A stretch of 64,000 bases of DNA from Myoxocephalus aenaeus (taxonomy: Eukaryota; Chordata; Actinopteri; Perciformes; Cottidae): positions 6,783,501-6,847,500 of the forward strand of contig JBAMJR010000040.1 in assembly GCA_038501785.1 (NCBI GenBank). The letters are read 5' to 3'. Below the pieces are notes generated by a model. That model searched no databases. It saw nothing but the letters and a program-made list of their open reading frames with translations, and had not been told where the DNA came from. The position numbers and the translations under genes are program-made. Below, in pieces: positions 1-12,372 of this stretch. The first letter of the stretch is position 1, and the number at the start of each line of letters is the position of its first letter.

Positions 1-1582
1 ACCAATCTATACGCCGATGATGGCGTCATACTTACTTCTTCATGATAAGTTAAGCCAAAAGCTTGTCTACTGTGACTTTGAATAACAGACTAAATATAAT
101 ACAATCTCAAGGTAGAAAAGTATACAAGCCTAATAATCTGACCAATGCCAACCTGATACATGATACATACTCAATGCTATCCATTTCAACTGGAGTTGTA
201 CGGATTAGTTGTGTAACGTCTTCCCTCTTGGTTTCATTGTGAGAAGCTTTGCACTGTACATCACTTGTGCAACTCAAAGTTTTCTATTGATTTATCTCCT
301 CATGTTCCATGTGCATAAAGAAACATTGTTTCTTGCAACCTTTTTATTTCGTAGTGTGAAAAATAGAGGATCTTTTACATCATTATTTTGTGAATAAATA
401 GTCGTTTAATGTTGCACAGGCTCCTCAGGAAGGCACGGAGCGTTACTGCATGATCGGACAGCGTTGGCCTGTACAGGCCAGATTCTATGCCGCATCTCAC
501 CAGCATGGCAGCATCTTTTGTTTTGGCCCTGTGTGTACTGAGTGTGAGCCACCAAACATGCATAATTGTGTTGGTGTCATATGTAAATGACCAGATGACT
601 CACGTGTCCTTCGTTTCACAGCTGCCTTTGATTCATCATTGTGTTTCAGCACAGAATTCAGGGTTGACGTTCCCCTTCAGTGATGGGGGGAAAGTGAATC
701 AGACAGAGTTAAGTGTCTGAGCAGCGTTTCCACGCTAGATTATGTGCTCTTTTTCGAGGGCTACTAATTTGATGCTATTGAAGGGAAAAGTGATAACTGT
801 GAAGGGCAAATGAGGGATATTATAATGTTATATGAGTCATGTGGTGGCTGTGAAATAACTTGTTTTCTTCTTCTTAACCGCCCACAATGTGGCCTTGAAA
901 TCTTTTTTGCAATGAAAACCTCATTCATTTAAAAACTACCCAAAACTGACAAATATTTCAATGTAGCAATCGACTTCTTATATAATTTATTTTCTTCAAA
1001 AAAAAAAGGTGCTATTTTGTTGCCTGTGCTTTTTTGGGGGGATTTCCAAAGAGCTGCCCTCAAGACATCAGGCATCTCTTTTACTGTTTACTACTTCAGA
1101 GGCACAGCGGCGTCTCCCTGCATGCTGTTGATTATTCATATCAACTATGAGGAACGAAGAAAGTCAAGTGAGATGGCGTAGTGATGAAAGAGGATGAAAT
1201 AGTTAGACCAGAGGAAGAAAATATTGATAGAGAGAAAATAAAGTCAGGAGAAAAAGAGAAATATGAAGGCAATGTGAGGAGTGTTGGACGGAGGGAAGAA
1301 ACAGAATAGAAGGGAAAGAAGAAAGACGAAAATGTATTAAGTAGGAGAGGAGTGTACCTGTCAGCCCTGTGCTGCTCATCCTCAGGCCATCTGCTCCACT
1401 ACATCAAGGGCTTTGCATTGATTAGCATGCCATTACACCCTTCACATGGTGTGTGTTTGTGTGTCATACAAACTATACTGTTTGTGTGTGTGTGTGCCTT
1501 CATATGCTCGAGTGAGTGTGATGTATTAATGTGCGTGCATTTGTGATCTTGTGTTTGAGGATTCACGGATTCTAGCGCGTGC

Positions 1583-1623
<41 letters not shown>

Positions 1624-2565
1624 TGGCTGTGTTGGTCCTGTGTGTACACATGGGACTTGTTTGGCCATAATTACACCGGTGCATTGAGGTTTCCAGTTGA
1701 ATGCTAGTGGGAAGTGGGTGACGGCCTGAGTAGAATAACCAGGGTTACAGATCAACAGGGTTTCCCCCAGGGCCTTCACCCTGATTATGGCTAGACATGC
1801 GAAAGAATGGCCATCTGGGGCTGTTCTCACTGTAGTTTAAAAAAAATCCCTGCCAATTGAGACACTTGCAGAATCTCACTGCCTTCCTAAAATCAGTCGT
1901 GGTCAAGGCTGGTTATTGAACCACAATATTTTTGTTTTGTTTTATTATTAGTATTGGAGACTGCTGAGTACTCCCATTTCTGGTCAGATTTGTAGTCTTG
2001 TTTCCTTTTTGTTTATTCACATCATCCTTTTGCCAATTATATATATCTGGGAGAAGTACTCGTATGTTGAGAACATGTGTTTAAAAATGTTGAATGAACA
2101 CGACCAAAAGCAGTTTCATACCTCGTATGGATTTTCATCTGAAAAAATACCCACAGAAATGTATTAACACTGAAAATGTGGGTCCTTATGAATGCTTGCA
2201 CACCCTCACACATACATCCAGGTCATAGCTAGCTAAATGTTAAAAGGTCTTTTCAATTTGCTTTCTCAACATCCAATATTGTTCGACAAACACCGTGCAA
2301 CTGCCTGAACAACCTCATAAAGGACAATATATGGTTTGAGATGTTATATTTGTGTCTCTGGTTCTCTTTCTGGATAGGTTTGTGTTGTGCGGAGTGCACA
2401 CAGGCAGCATTTAGGAGGAAAGTCATTGGGCCTCAATCCAGAAATGTGTGTTAAGTTTACAGCCAACAGCTCATTAGTTGGTCTACAGCTATTCTAGCAG
2501 ATCTATGAGCTTTATTTAGGGACATAACCCCTTTCAGCTAAATTCTTAAATCATAATGATAACAG
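1..2565. other. Non-genic interval
   Basis: I see no protein, RNA gene or recognisable transposon here. The short open frames have no family motif. Positions about 1150-1340 are strongly purine-rich on the + strand, and 1577-1622 is a (GT)n tract that produces a Thr-His repeat frame on the minus strand. The interval ends where the minisatellite flanking the LINE begins. Confidence 0.6.
1577..1622. repeat. (GT)n microsatellite
   Basis: A GCGTGCGT lead-in runs into an uninterrupted GT run. The long minus-strand open frame across it (1399-1830) is read-through of the repeat. Confidence 0.95.
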
Positions 2566-2614
2566 GCTGGTCACTAGTAGAAGTCAAATCTAAATTTTGG
2601 TCACTAGTAGAAGT
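2566..2614. repeat. Minisatellite, left part (about 31-bp unit)
   Basis: One complete unit and part of a second, built around TTGGTCACTAGTAGAAGTCA. The same unit resumes at 5018-5154 on the far side of the LINE, so the two blocks look like one array split by insertion. Confidence 0.8.
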
Positions 2615-2631
2615 GATTGACATTGAGCTAA

Positions 2632-3419
2632 CGGAACGCTACGTGCTCAGAGCACATAGATCAGCAGACGACTCTGGTAAGACCAGAGGCGGGGGACTGT
2701 GCATTTATATAAACAAAGCTTGGTGCACGGACACTGCTTTAATCGAGAGTCAATGCTCTGCTAACCTGGAATATCTCATGGTTAAGTGTAGACCTTTCTA
2801 TCTGCCCAGAGAGTTCACATCTGCTATTTTGACGGCAGCATATATCCCCCCGGATGCTAATGCTGCGCTTGCAATGAAAGAACTGCATGCTGCCATTAGC
2901 AAACTACAGAAACACCCGGAGGCAGCCTTTATTGTTGCGGGTGACTTCAACCACTCCAACCTGAAGTCTGTACTCCCCAAATTGTATCGACCCTGGACCA
3001 TGTTTACACCAACGTGGCTGAGGCCTACAAAGCCATTTGCCTCCCCCACCTGGGACCATCTCTCTTTGTTCCTACTCCCCAAGTACACACCACTCATCAA
3101 ACGTGAGAAACCATCAGTGAAAACAGTTAAAGTGTGTCCAGAAGGAGCAGAGTCTACACTACAGCACAGGTTTCAACACACAGACTGGAGTATGTTTGCC
3201 ATTCAGGCCACCTTGGACTCCCACACGGACAAAGACTCTTTTGCCTCCTCCGTTCTGGACTACACCAGCACCAACATCAATAATGTCACCTTCCTCAAAG
3301 ACATTACAATGTTCCCAAATCAGAAGCCGTGGATGAGCAGAGCGGTCCGCCTACTACTGAAGACACCGCCTTCAGATCAGGTGATGCGCAAGCCTACAGC
3401 TCATCCAGAGCCAACCTGA
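2632..3419 (+). pseudogene. LINE endonuclease domain remnant
   Basis: The frame 2556-3419 encodes the second half of an APE-type endonuclease. Recognisable pieces are the GGGLCIYIN stretch, the conserved LPREF run, the YIPPDAN segment and the catalytic AGDFNHSNL motif near residues 126-134 of that frame. The N-terminal part with the first catalytic residues is absent. Around 2990-3060 the true reading (LDHVYTNV...) is one frame away, and the segment before it (usually a CPTR-like stretch) and the Gly-Pro-Ser before Asp-His-Leu are deleted, so the SDH catalytic triplet is broken. The frame stops at 3419, where the family sequence would continue into the linker. Not functional. Confidence 0.85.
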
Positions 3420-3511
3420 AGAGGGGCATCAAGAGGGCCAAGCACAACCACAAGGACTGAGAAGTACTCTAACAACAACTCCGACCCCCGACGCATGTGG
3501 CAAGGCATCCA

Positions 3512-4902
3512 TTACGGATCACAAACCCTCCAATACCACCCCCCCCTCAACCAGCGACGCCTCCCTTTCTGATGAGCTTAACAACTGTTATGCCCGCTTT
3601 GACAAGGACAACCAAGAGGTGGAGACCATCAAGACTTTGCCCCCTGCAGACCACCAGCTCCTCACCCTCTCCCCCACCGACGTGTGTGCTGCGCTAAGCA
3701 GAATCAATGCACGTAAGGCTGCTGGCCCTGATGGCATCCCCGGACACGTGCTCAAGGCCTATGCTGTCCTGACTGACATCTTCAAACTGTCACTGGCCCA
3801 AGCAGCCGTACCCACATGTTTCAAACTCACCTCAATCGTGCCAGTGCCAAAGCACTCCACTGCATCGAGCCTAAACGACTTCCGCCCTGTTGCACTTACC
3901 CCTATCATCATGAAGTGCTTCGAGAGGCTGGTCCTGGCTCATCTCAAAACCTGCCTACCACCCACACTGGACCCCCTCCAATTTGCGTACCGCCAGAACA
4001 GGAGTACAGAGGACGCCATCTCCACGGTGCTTCACTCCACCCTCTCCCACCTGGACAACAACACCACCTATGTGAGAATGCTGTTCATCGATTTCAGTTC
4101 AGCATTTAACACCATCACCCCCTCCAAACTGAACACCAAACTAGGTGAGCTTGGCATCGACACCTCGCTCTGCAGCTGGATACTGGATTTCCTAACCAAC
4201 AGACCCCAGTATGTTAGGTTAGCCAATCACACCTCCTCGACCCTCACCCTGAACACCGGCGTTCCACAGGGCTGTGTGCTGAGTCCTCTCCTCTACTCCC
4301 TGCTCACTTACGACTGCACGCCTGTATATGGTTCCAATACCATCATCAAGTTTGCAGACGACACAACAGTGGTGGTCCTCATCAACAACAACGATGAGTC
4401 GGCCTACAGGGAGGAGGTCCGGCACCTGGCGGTGTGGTGCGCCAACAACAACCTGACCCTCAACACCAAGAAGACCAAAGAGCTCATTGTGGACTTCAGG
4501 AAGACAAAGCGCTGCACACCCTCCCCCATCCATATCAATGGAACGGAGGTTGAGCGTGTCTCCAGCTTCAGGTTCCTGGGTGTCCACATCTCAGAGGACC
4601 TCTCTTGGACCCTCAACACCTCAACCCTGGTCAAGAAGGCACACCAGCGTCTCTTCTTCCTGAGGAGACTGAAGAAGATGCACATGTCTCCTCTGATCCT
4701 GGTGAACTTCTACCGCTGCACCATCGAGAGCATCCTTACTAACTGCATCACAGTTTGGTATGGCAACTGCTCTGTTTCAGACCGGAAAGCTCTGCAGAGG
4801 GTGGTGAAAACCGGCCAACGCATCACTGGTACTCCACTCCCTGCCATTGAGACAATCCACCTTAAGCGCTGCCTGCGGAGGCACCACTCACCCCAGCCAT
4901 AG
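3512..4902 (+). pseudogene. LINE reverse transcriptase, mostly open
   Basis: The frame runs from about 3512 to the stop at 4902, entered through a frameshift near 3510. It carries the RT finger and palm motifs in order: KAAGPDGIPG, the DFRPVALT block, LQFAYRQNRSTEDAI, FIDFSSAFNTI (first catalytic Asp), GVPQGCVLSPLLYSL and the catalytic FADD box at 4351-4362, then the thumb and a C-terminal region with FLGVHISEDLSW. About eight residues that relatives carry before TDIF (near 3765) appear deleted in frame. At about 4885 a shift truncates the frame; the missing C-terminus (LLPSGRRYRNLPSRISRL) can be read in another frame up to 5017. Start codon and upstream fusion are lost, so no working enzyme is expected. 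Confidence 0.9.
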
Positions 4903-5017
4903 ACTGTTTGCCCTCCTCCCCTCTCGGAGGCGCTATAGAAACCTCCCTTCCAGGATCAGTAGGCTCAAGAACAGTTTCTTCCACTCAGCTGTCAACACTC
5001 TTAACTCTGCACCACGG

Positions 5018-5154
5018 TGACAAGTCTTTGGTCACTAGTAGAAGTCAAGTCTCAATTTTGGTCACTAGTAGACGTCAAGTTTCAAATCTTTGATCACAGG
5101 TACAGGTCAAGTCTCAAGTCTTTGGTCATAAGTAGAAGTCAAGTCTCAAGTCTC
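5018..5154. repeat. Minisatellite, right part
   Basis: About four diverged units related to TTTGGTCACTAGTAGAAGTC followed by AAGTCTCAAG. They match the block at 2566-2614 and abut the LINE 3' end directly. Confidence 0.85.
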
Positions 5155-7900
5155 TTATGGTTGTAATAATAATAATAGATAGATTACATTTTTATTCAAA
5201 GATGATTACAATAAGGCAAAGTTAATCTGGTGCACTTTGAAGCAAAATTCAGAGACTAGATCAACAAAGAACATTGTACAACTTAATCACATTGTTGTAT
5301 AGATATGAATGGGGATTACGCAACAAAAATGTCACACCCACAAAGCATGGTGGGAGCCACAGGTCACCTTTAGCCTGTTGCGCTTATATACATTGTGAAT
5401 TTGGGATTCAGTAAGATCTTTGCTGATCGAACAATTCTTTTCTCACATTAAAATGTTGTTAAAAAAGTGACATACTTAAAAGACATTGCGGCGTTTCTCT
5501 GAAAAGTTCCTTGGTAAAATGACATATCAGAACATAATTCGCATGAGCAAAACCTCTTTCAAGGTCACATGTGACGCAGCAGTGAAACATACTGTCACAT
5601 ACACTCCGGTATGTTTTATGGCTGAAATAAAAACTGGCTGCTGTTCAACTATCGTGTCCACAAAAAAAAGATCCAGCTGAGGAAGTGCACTGAGTATTTT
5701 ATGGCATAATTAATGTTTTGAAGTATAATTTGGTCCCAGCTCAGGCTGCTGAGCCCAACAGACGGTTCACCGAGTCACTGCTAACTAATCTTTATATCAC
5801 TGTAAAACTTCCCATCACAGCTGTGATTGACGAGAGGCTCCTACCTCCAAATTATACCCACTCAATGAAGTTGAATTATGGATCATCTGAACACTAATAT
5901 CTCTCTGTCCTTGCCAAGTCATCACAACACCTAATATGTATCTTGGAAATGCATATTTATAGCTCTTATTACAACCAGTCTAGCGGGAGGCATTCTTGTT
6001 GAAGGATCATACTTTTAGTAGAAGCAGACTATTATTTAGATCCAAGCTTTCAATAACAGTGATTATTCCATCATTATGCTCTAATTGAATTAGAAAAGAA
6101 TATGCGTGTTGAACAGACATTCTTCTGATTGAGAAGTGAGAGAAACCAACTGGCTGGCGGCAGGCTGATATCCTTCTTTGCACCGCTGCACGGCGGAGTT
6201 ACTTTCACATGGCAGGCCTCAAATGTTTGAAGCTCTGAATATTTGATAGTGAAATAAATCCCTCGGTGCTGCTGGTGGTTGGTGTCTTTGTCTTTTGTGG
6301 CAAGAGTGTGTGTAGTGAAAGCACACACTTGTACAGTAGTAGGTTGTTTTTTTTGGGTTTAGATGTGGAGCAGCTCCGATCACACCCGGACACACAAAGA
6401 CACACACGCGGCTGGCAGTAGACAGCTTGCCAGCGCGCCAGCTGTAGCATGAGGCTCCAGATCCATCTCAAGCCAGGATCAGAGCAGCAGGCTCCCTCTC
6501 ATGACAACACACACACTCACAAACAAACACACACACACACACACACTCGGGAGGGGGCTGTGAGCAATACCATTAGCTGCTGCGCTGTTGGGCTGCTGCA
6601 GTGTTCATGAATGAGATATTGACGCGGGCCATAGGGAGAAGAGGAGACACTGTGCATCTAGCAGGCGTGGGGTTGAAAGCCCGGTCTGTGATTGCAAAAT
6701 GGCGCACCCATTTTAAGCTCCCACTCACTGCCGTGTCTGGCAGGGGTCAAAGGTGGAGATGGATCGATGTTCCAGCAGCTGGAGAGAGGCCCGCAAGAGT
6801 TCCAGCGGGATGTAGGATTTAATGAGGAAGTCCGCAGACAAGGTTGCATTGTCGGGAACGGACCTTTTGAAAACTGCAAATTCTAGAAACCCGAAATATG
6901 ATGACTTGTTTCACCAGTATTTTGTTTATCTTGACAGGAATAAAGGAGCTTATATTGAATGTTAAGAGTGCGCAAATAGTCATTTTAACGCACAGGTAGA
7001 CATGATTAGCTTATTATTTTTTGATAGCTCTTCTTTTGCTTACACAGGTGTCACTAAAGGGTGCATTGATCCAACTGGTCAACTCAAGAACTCCTACAAC
7101 TTTTCAAGGCATAAACAAATGGATATTGGGAATGGATATCGTTTAATGAGTACACCATTAAATTATATTTCTTTTCATATTCAGTCCCCATACTTCACGT
7201 TTAATGATTGCACATGTGACCGATGAGACAAGAGGGCAAACATATAATGATGTGCTGGACAAGGCGCTGAACTGCCTGGAGGCTAATAGCGCCTCGTACT
7301 AAACAGTTACTATTGATTAAGTCTTAGCCTCTAAATGAGTTGTTGTAATGAGATCAATCTTCATTTTATCTGGAGACACTGCCCCCCCATGCACCTTCAT
7401 CAGCGTGAGCTCGGTTTGGTAATTTTCTTTGTTCGGAACAAATTTGACACATCAGGCACAACAAGTTATCCCTCTAACGGAACAAGAACAAATAAAATGC
7501 TTCACATTTGCATAATTCAACTCTGGTAAATGTTGTTACAAATAAATAAAGAACTGAGCTTTTTTTGGGGGGGTCTTTGATCTCTATAAATTCAGTTTAC
7601 CATTTGTTAGTTAAACCATATTTAAACCGACACAAATTAGATGGAAATTAGAGAGTTGGTTACGAGAAAAATAGATACAATTATTATCATTATATTATTT
7701 CTTTGTCTTCTTATGATCATCAACTGGAGTCACTTATACATAACTGATAACCCAATTTGATATATGGCACTTTAACACTGAGCTACACATGAATCACATC
7801 AATCATGGTTAACCAATAAAGAAAAGGGGTGTACCTCAGGGTGCTACTGTGCAACATGATGTTTGTTCATAGTGTATGTATGGAAAAAACTAAATAACTA

Positions 7901-7901
<1 letters not shown>
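5155..7901. other. Non-genic interval
   Basis: No gene recognised. A short (CA)n tract lies at about 6521-6546. The stretch 6560-6880 is less AT-rich than its surroundings and has two overlapping frames without family motifs. Nothing else is supported. Confidence 0.55.

Positions 7902-7972
<71 letters not shown>
7902..7972. repeat. (CA)n microsatellite
   Basis: About 35 uninterrupted CA units. Confidence 0.97.
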
Positions 7973-7977
<5 letters not shown>

Positions 7978-10900
7978 TGTTGTAAATTTATTCCTTTATT
8001 TCTGCTAAAAGTTTTGGTCGGACCTGCAGTCCAGTCCTGATTGTGGGCTGAACACCCCGGTGTTTGGAGGCTGACACGTTGAGTGTTTCTTTTCTCTGTA
8101 AATACGGCATGTCATCGGGGTTAAATACCACCTTAAGGAACAATGGAATTGAAAGTGAAGGCAATTAACAAATCAATAGCTGTTTAGAGCTGGCGGTTTC
8201 CAGGGAGGTTAAACATCATCATTCTAGAAGTGGGGTTGGCAGCGTTGTTTTTTTTTCTCCCCGTTCTTCATTCTGGAACTTTTTTTTCTTCTCTTTCTTT
8301 GTTACCGCTAATTAGCAATAAAATGCAACCCTGCCTCCTTAAAAACACTTCAGTGGAAAATGGAACATTGATTTTATTTATGTTTGCATCAAGGCACTTT
8401 ATAAAATATTGAGGTGGGTAAAAATGCGGGGAATTGATTCGGGCAAACTGGGAGGAAGAGGTTTGACAATTTAAATGATAAAGTAGAGGTTGCTCCGACT
8501 AAAACTTTTACATAAAGGCTTTTAATCTATCACTTTCAATGCATCAAAGATGGGAATTCTCAGGGAGAGCATTGATTTTTCAAAGTAATTGCTCACCTTG
8601 CAATCCATGTAAAAGCCAGCTGGTGCAGAGAGCAGTCAAACACATTTTGGGCTGTGACAATGAGAATTGTGCAACACATTATGGAGTTTTATCAGAGAGA
8701 CTCATGCACACTGGCGGTCATAAGTAAGCTTCATCGGGTTAGGTCAAAGCAGCAGCCTGATAACTGTGCTGCAGCCACTTAACTTGAGTTCAATGTCAAG
8801 GCTCACACCTCAAGAACAAATCTGTGATGTTCAGCCCGTATGATCGGTGCTCTGCACTGCCAGGCGAAGGGACTTCAGCGCATGCCTGTCACCAGACTTG
8901 GTCAAACCTGACAGACCGGCGGGATGTTCCCCCGTCGGTGCAGCTCTTCGAGGATACCGCCGGGTCGACGTTGAGGCCGACACCTCATCCATCTCCACCC
9001 CGGCGAGCCGACTGAGTCCGCCCCTAACAAGGAGCTGGGGGAATCCGGGGGGAACTCAATGAAGGGACGAAGGGGATGAAGTGTTGAAGAGCGAGGAAGG
9101 AAAGGACAAAGGAGAAGGGAGGAGGTCAGGAGAAAGTGAGAAATGGAAAAGGGGGGAGTGGGGTCGGGGAACAAGTGTTCTCCAAAATGTATAAAAGAAA
9201 ATGTATCGGAGTGAGGGGTTGGTGGGCTAGAGGAAGAAGAAAAAAAACCTGGTCAGCCTGCTTGAGGGGCTGTCATTATATTATAGCTCCCAAAGGCATC
9301 TACCTTCTGAGATGGCAAGGTGACTTTTCGTGCTCAGGCAACGGAACAAACCAACTGTCAATTAGCGTTATCACCCACTGGTGGCCTTCGCGAGTTGAGT
9401 CAATGGGTCCACCGTGGTCTCCTTTTTCTCTAACTTGGTGTCAGTCTTAATGGCGTTTGGCTTTGGCATCGGCCTAATCATGATCAGGTATCCAGAATAG
9501 CTATGATCATATCTTTCATGGTGGGAATGAATCCTTTTCATCTAAAAAAACATCCATTATTGTGTATTGGGACAAAGACAGTAACTTGTCAAACCATCTG
9601 AGAAGCTACCATTGTTGTTGCACACTGTTTGGAAAAGAGCAGGCACTTAAAAACACCAACAACTTTACAGGTGATTGGATGGACCATCTGACAATCAAAC
9701 CCTAACCGAAGCAAGTCAGAAGAGCGAAGTGCTCTTCTTTCAATGAAGATAGAACGGCACTTCTGCTACGGTGCTGTTTAATCGTCGGGCCGACAACAAT
9801 GGAAAGAGTGGCGCTGATATTGATTTTCTTCCTCTTTTCCACGTAATGACTTTCAGACATCAATATCACTGATATAATGGAAGGTACCTACTTCCAGTAG
9901 GAGGTCGACAGAATTACCCAGAGGGTAAACAAGACCGTCACAAGGCCAGCTCCCACTCTACTGTCCCAACAAACTCTCCACTGAAGACTGGGTGCATTCC
10001 AATAATTTCTGGAGGACGATGAGGCATTTGATGGAAAGAATAGCCACCGACATCCTCAAGAGTACCTGAAACTAGAATTCAGCTGCACTGCTGATCATTA
10101 AGTGTAGCTGTCAAACCAAGCAGAACATGCATAATGGAAATGACACCGTAAAACAGGAACTTAATTTATTCACTAATGCTTTTATTCTGAAAAACATGCG
10201 GGACAGTGTTAGAGCCAGTGTCCCACACACCACCACAGGTCCTCGCATTGACTGAGCATTCAGCCTTTTGACTTCTACTACATCAACGTATCCACAAAAG
10301 TGGACCCATGAAAGTAAACCCAAGTATAACACGATAAATCATTAAGCATCCTCTCCAGCTCCAGGGCCGAACCGACTCCACTCCACAACACTCCCTCCCT
10401 GTGATTTCACTCCAGATAGTCCACTATTCTTGAGAAGCTTCTCTCCGCACTCCTTTAAAACCTCTCTTGCCCCAAAACCCAGAGTCACTAAAAAGCCCTT
10501 CCACTATCATTAATTATTGCAGAGTTGATTAGTTTTCCTCGCTTGCCGCTTCACAGCCCGGTTGACTTTTTTTCCCCACACGCTTATAAAATAGAGAGAA
10601 GCAGCGTTGCGGTGCTGAAATGTGGTCGATTGTGGTTGGAAATTAAAGTCCATTGAAAAGTGGACTGAGTGTGTTCAGTGGTGCGTGGGGAAGGAGAGCC
10701 TGAAGGGTGTGTATCTGTTTGTGTGTTGCAGGGAAAAGAAGAAAAAATAGTGTTTCTGTGTTGTAGCATAAAGTATCCACATAGATAGAGAGGAGGGGTG
10801 TAATTAAATAGTTGTGCTACGAGCTTATAATCTTTTTTGTCCCCCAGTTTTGGTTGTTGGTCTCAATAGAATATGGTTACAGAGCTTCACAAATATTTGG

Positions 10901-11225
10901 ATGACATTACGTTGCGAATATGTTGGTTTTATTGTGTTTCAGAGGCCGCAGGTATCTCTTGTCTACGAGTTCGACTTTTTGCAGGCGCGTTCTTTCCGAA
11001 TAGGAAAGGAGAGACGGAGCAGGCGAAGAGGAAAAAAGTGAGGGAGCGAGAGACAGAGGGAGTCGAGAGTTAATAAAACACGCAGCCTGCAGCTCGTTAA
11101 AAAAGTGCCTGTCGGAGGGCTCCAGAGGCGGCGGAGGCCGAGCCAGACTCAGAGTCCAGCCCCTTGTCCTCCTGGCTCAATACTAAACAGCCTAATTAGA
11201 CTTAGATGCTCCGGAGCTCCGTAAT
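7973..11225. other. Non-genic interval
   Basis: No gene recognised. The 8840-9060 part is GC-rich, and 9060-9180 is almost purely purine on the + strand. The 104-codon frame at 9136-9450 has no recognisable domain. The 10480-10600 segment, with homeodomain-type TTAATTATT, is compositionally like conserved non-coding DNA, but that cannot be shown from one genome. Confidence 0.5.
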
Positions 11226-11337
11226 GTAGGGTGACCAGACGTCCTCTTTTTCCCGGACATGTCCTCTTTTCGAGACCTAAAAAAAGCGCCGGAGCGAAGT
11301 GTCCTCTTTTTCACAAACTCAAATCTGGTCACCCTAC
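11226..11337. mobile_element. Short MITE with GTAGGGTGACCAGA termini
   Basis: The left terminus GTAGGGTGACCAGA is matched by TCTGGTCACCCTAC at the right end, giving inverted repeats of about 14 bp around a body containing a repeated TGTCCTCTTTT motif. TAATG occurs at both edges and may be the target duplication. The body recurs at 12855-12922. The element is about 110 bp and non-coding; superfamily not assigned. Confidence 0.75.
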
Positions 11338-12184
11338 CTAATGACAGCGCCTCACAAAGAAGCCGTGAGGAAATGCAGCATGTCGGTGAGCATCTCCTCT
11401 GATGCTCTGGTTATGCTCACTCGCTTCTCCCTCTCTTACATCAATAGTGTCAGTTTATGCACTCGCTAAGTCCGCTGCAGTGGAATTGAGATTGTGTTTC
11501 GGGGGGATTGAGCGGTTCAACTGCTAACGGTTGTTGTTTCGTGCCGTTCTTTAATGCTCTGCAAATTGACTGTAGAACCGCCGAAAAATGCAGCATGATG
11601 GAATGACAAATAACCCGAAGCTCGAGACCAATTCGGAGTGCACACATTTAACCTTAACCTGTATAGTCCTGTGCTTCCATGGCGGTCCATTCTCTTTATT
11701 GACTGGCTTAAATGAAGCATATTCACTTATGTCTTAGAGGCATTCCAAAGATTGTTATCTTCATGCTAATTTAGGCTAGCCTGAAATACAATCACTGAAC
11801 ATATTGTATGGCACGCAATTACTTGAAATTTTGGCGTGTCCCTGTTTCAGGAGGACCTCTGGTAAGAAATGTTAAAGGTTTTTACGACTTAAAAACTGCT
11901 TAAAAATCATTGTGGACCACTGTTATTACATTGAATATCGCCAAAAAAGCAATATTCAGCGAATCAAAAGGGCAGATTCAGAAAACCTTTAAATAGTGTT
12001 TCATTAATGAAAATTATTCACTAATAAAATCGTTATGATGAACAGTTCACTTATTAATTTCTTCTGTTTCAAGAAGGAAAAAGCCTTCTAACGTAGTGAC
12101 TGGATGATTCGCTCTAATCTGTATTTGTGAGGATTGTTGCCTAACCCTGTGTGTTTTCTGTGAGTTCCGCCCACAGCCGCGCTG
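11338..12184. other. Non-genic interval
   Basis: AT-rich sequence without a recognisable gene or repeat. The small frames on the minus strand at 11450-11726 have no motifs. Confidence 0.5.
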
Positions 12185-12372
12185 CCACTCACTAGTGGTT
12201 ATTTCCATGGTGGATGGCGGAAATGGTAACTGTTTACGGAGATAAGCCAGATGCAATTCCTGGAGGAGTCGGTGAAATTAACCGAGCTGTGTGCGGCTAT
12301 GGATGGTGTTATGAACCCAAACACGAGGGCGTTTGATGTTCCGAAATTTTTGGGACTTCTACAACAATTATA
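12185..12372 (-). mobile_element. Harbinger-like element fragment
   Basis: Two blocks are shared, in reverse complement, with the element at 21645-22260. One is ACTAGTGGTTATTTC through GGAGATAAGCC (12191-12249); the other is CCTGGAGGAGTCGG through GGGACTTCTACAAC (about 12259-12365). In the 21-kb copy these blocks occur in the opposite relative order. An open + frame of about 39 codons (12255-12371) spans the second block; I do not recognise its product. Termini are not visible. Confidence 0.6.

Larger units (their letters stand above)
2615..5017 (+). mobile_element. Rex1-like non-LTR retrotransposon (LINE), degenerate
   Basis: A non-LTR element of the Jockey/CR1/L2/Rex1 group, about 2.4 kb, coding on the + strand. 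It is 5'-truncated: it opens inside the apurinic endonuclease domain and runs through the reverse transcriptase to the conserved C-terminal stretch ending near 5017. Active relatives carry an endonuclease that nicks target DNA and a reverse transcriptase that copies the RNA at the nick. Several frameshifts and small deletions make this copy non-coding as a whole. I choose Rex1 because of wording such as DFSSAFNTI, the GVPQGCVLSPLLYSL block and KFADDTTVV; assignment to a near relative in the L2 or CR1 group is possible. No poly(A) tail is visible; the 3' end runs straight into minisatellite units. Confidence 0.88.

Noticed and set aside
4219..4685. Minus-strand frames inside the LINE
   Set aside because: Antisense shadows of the reverse transcriptase.
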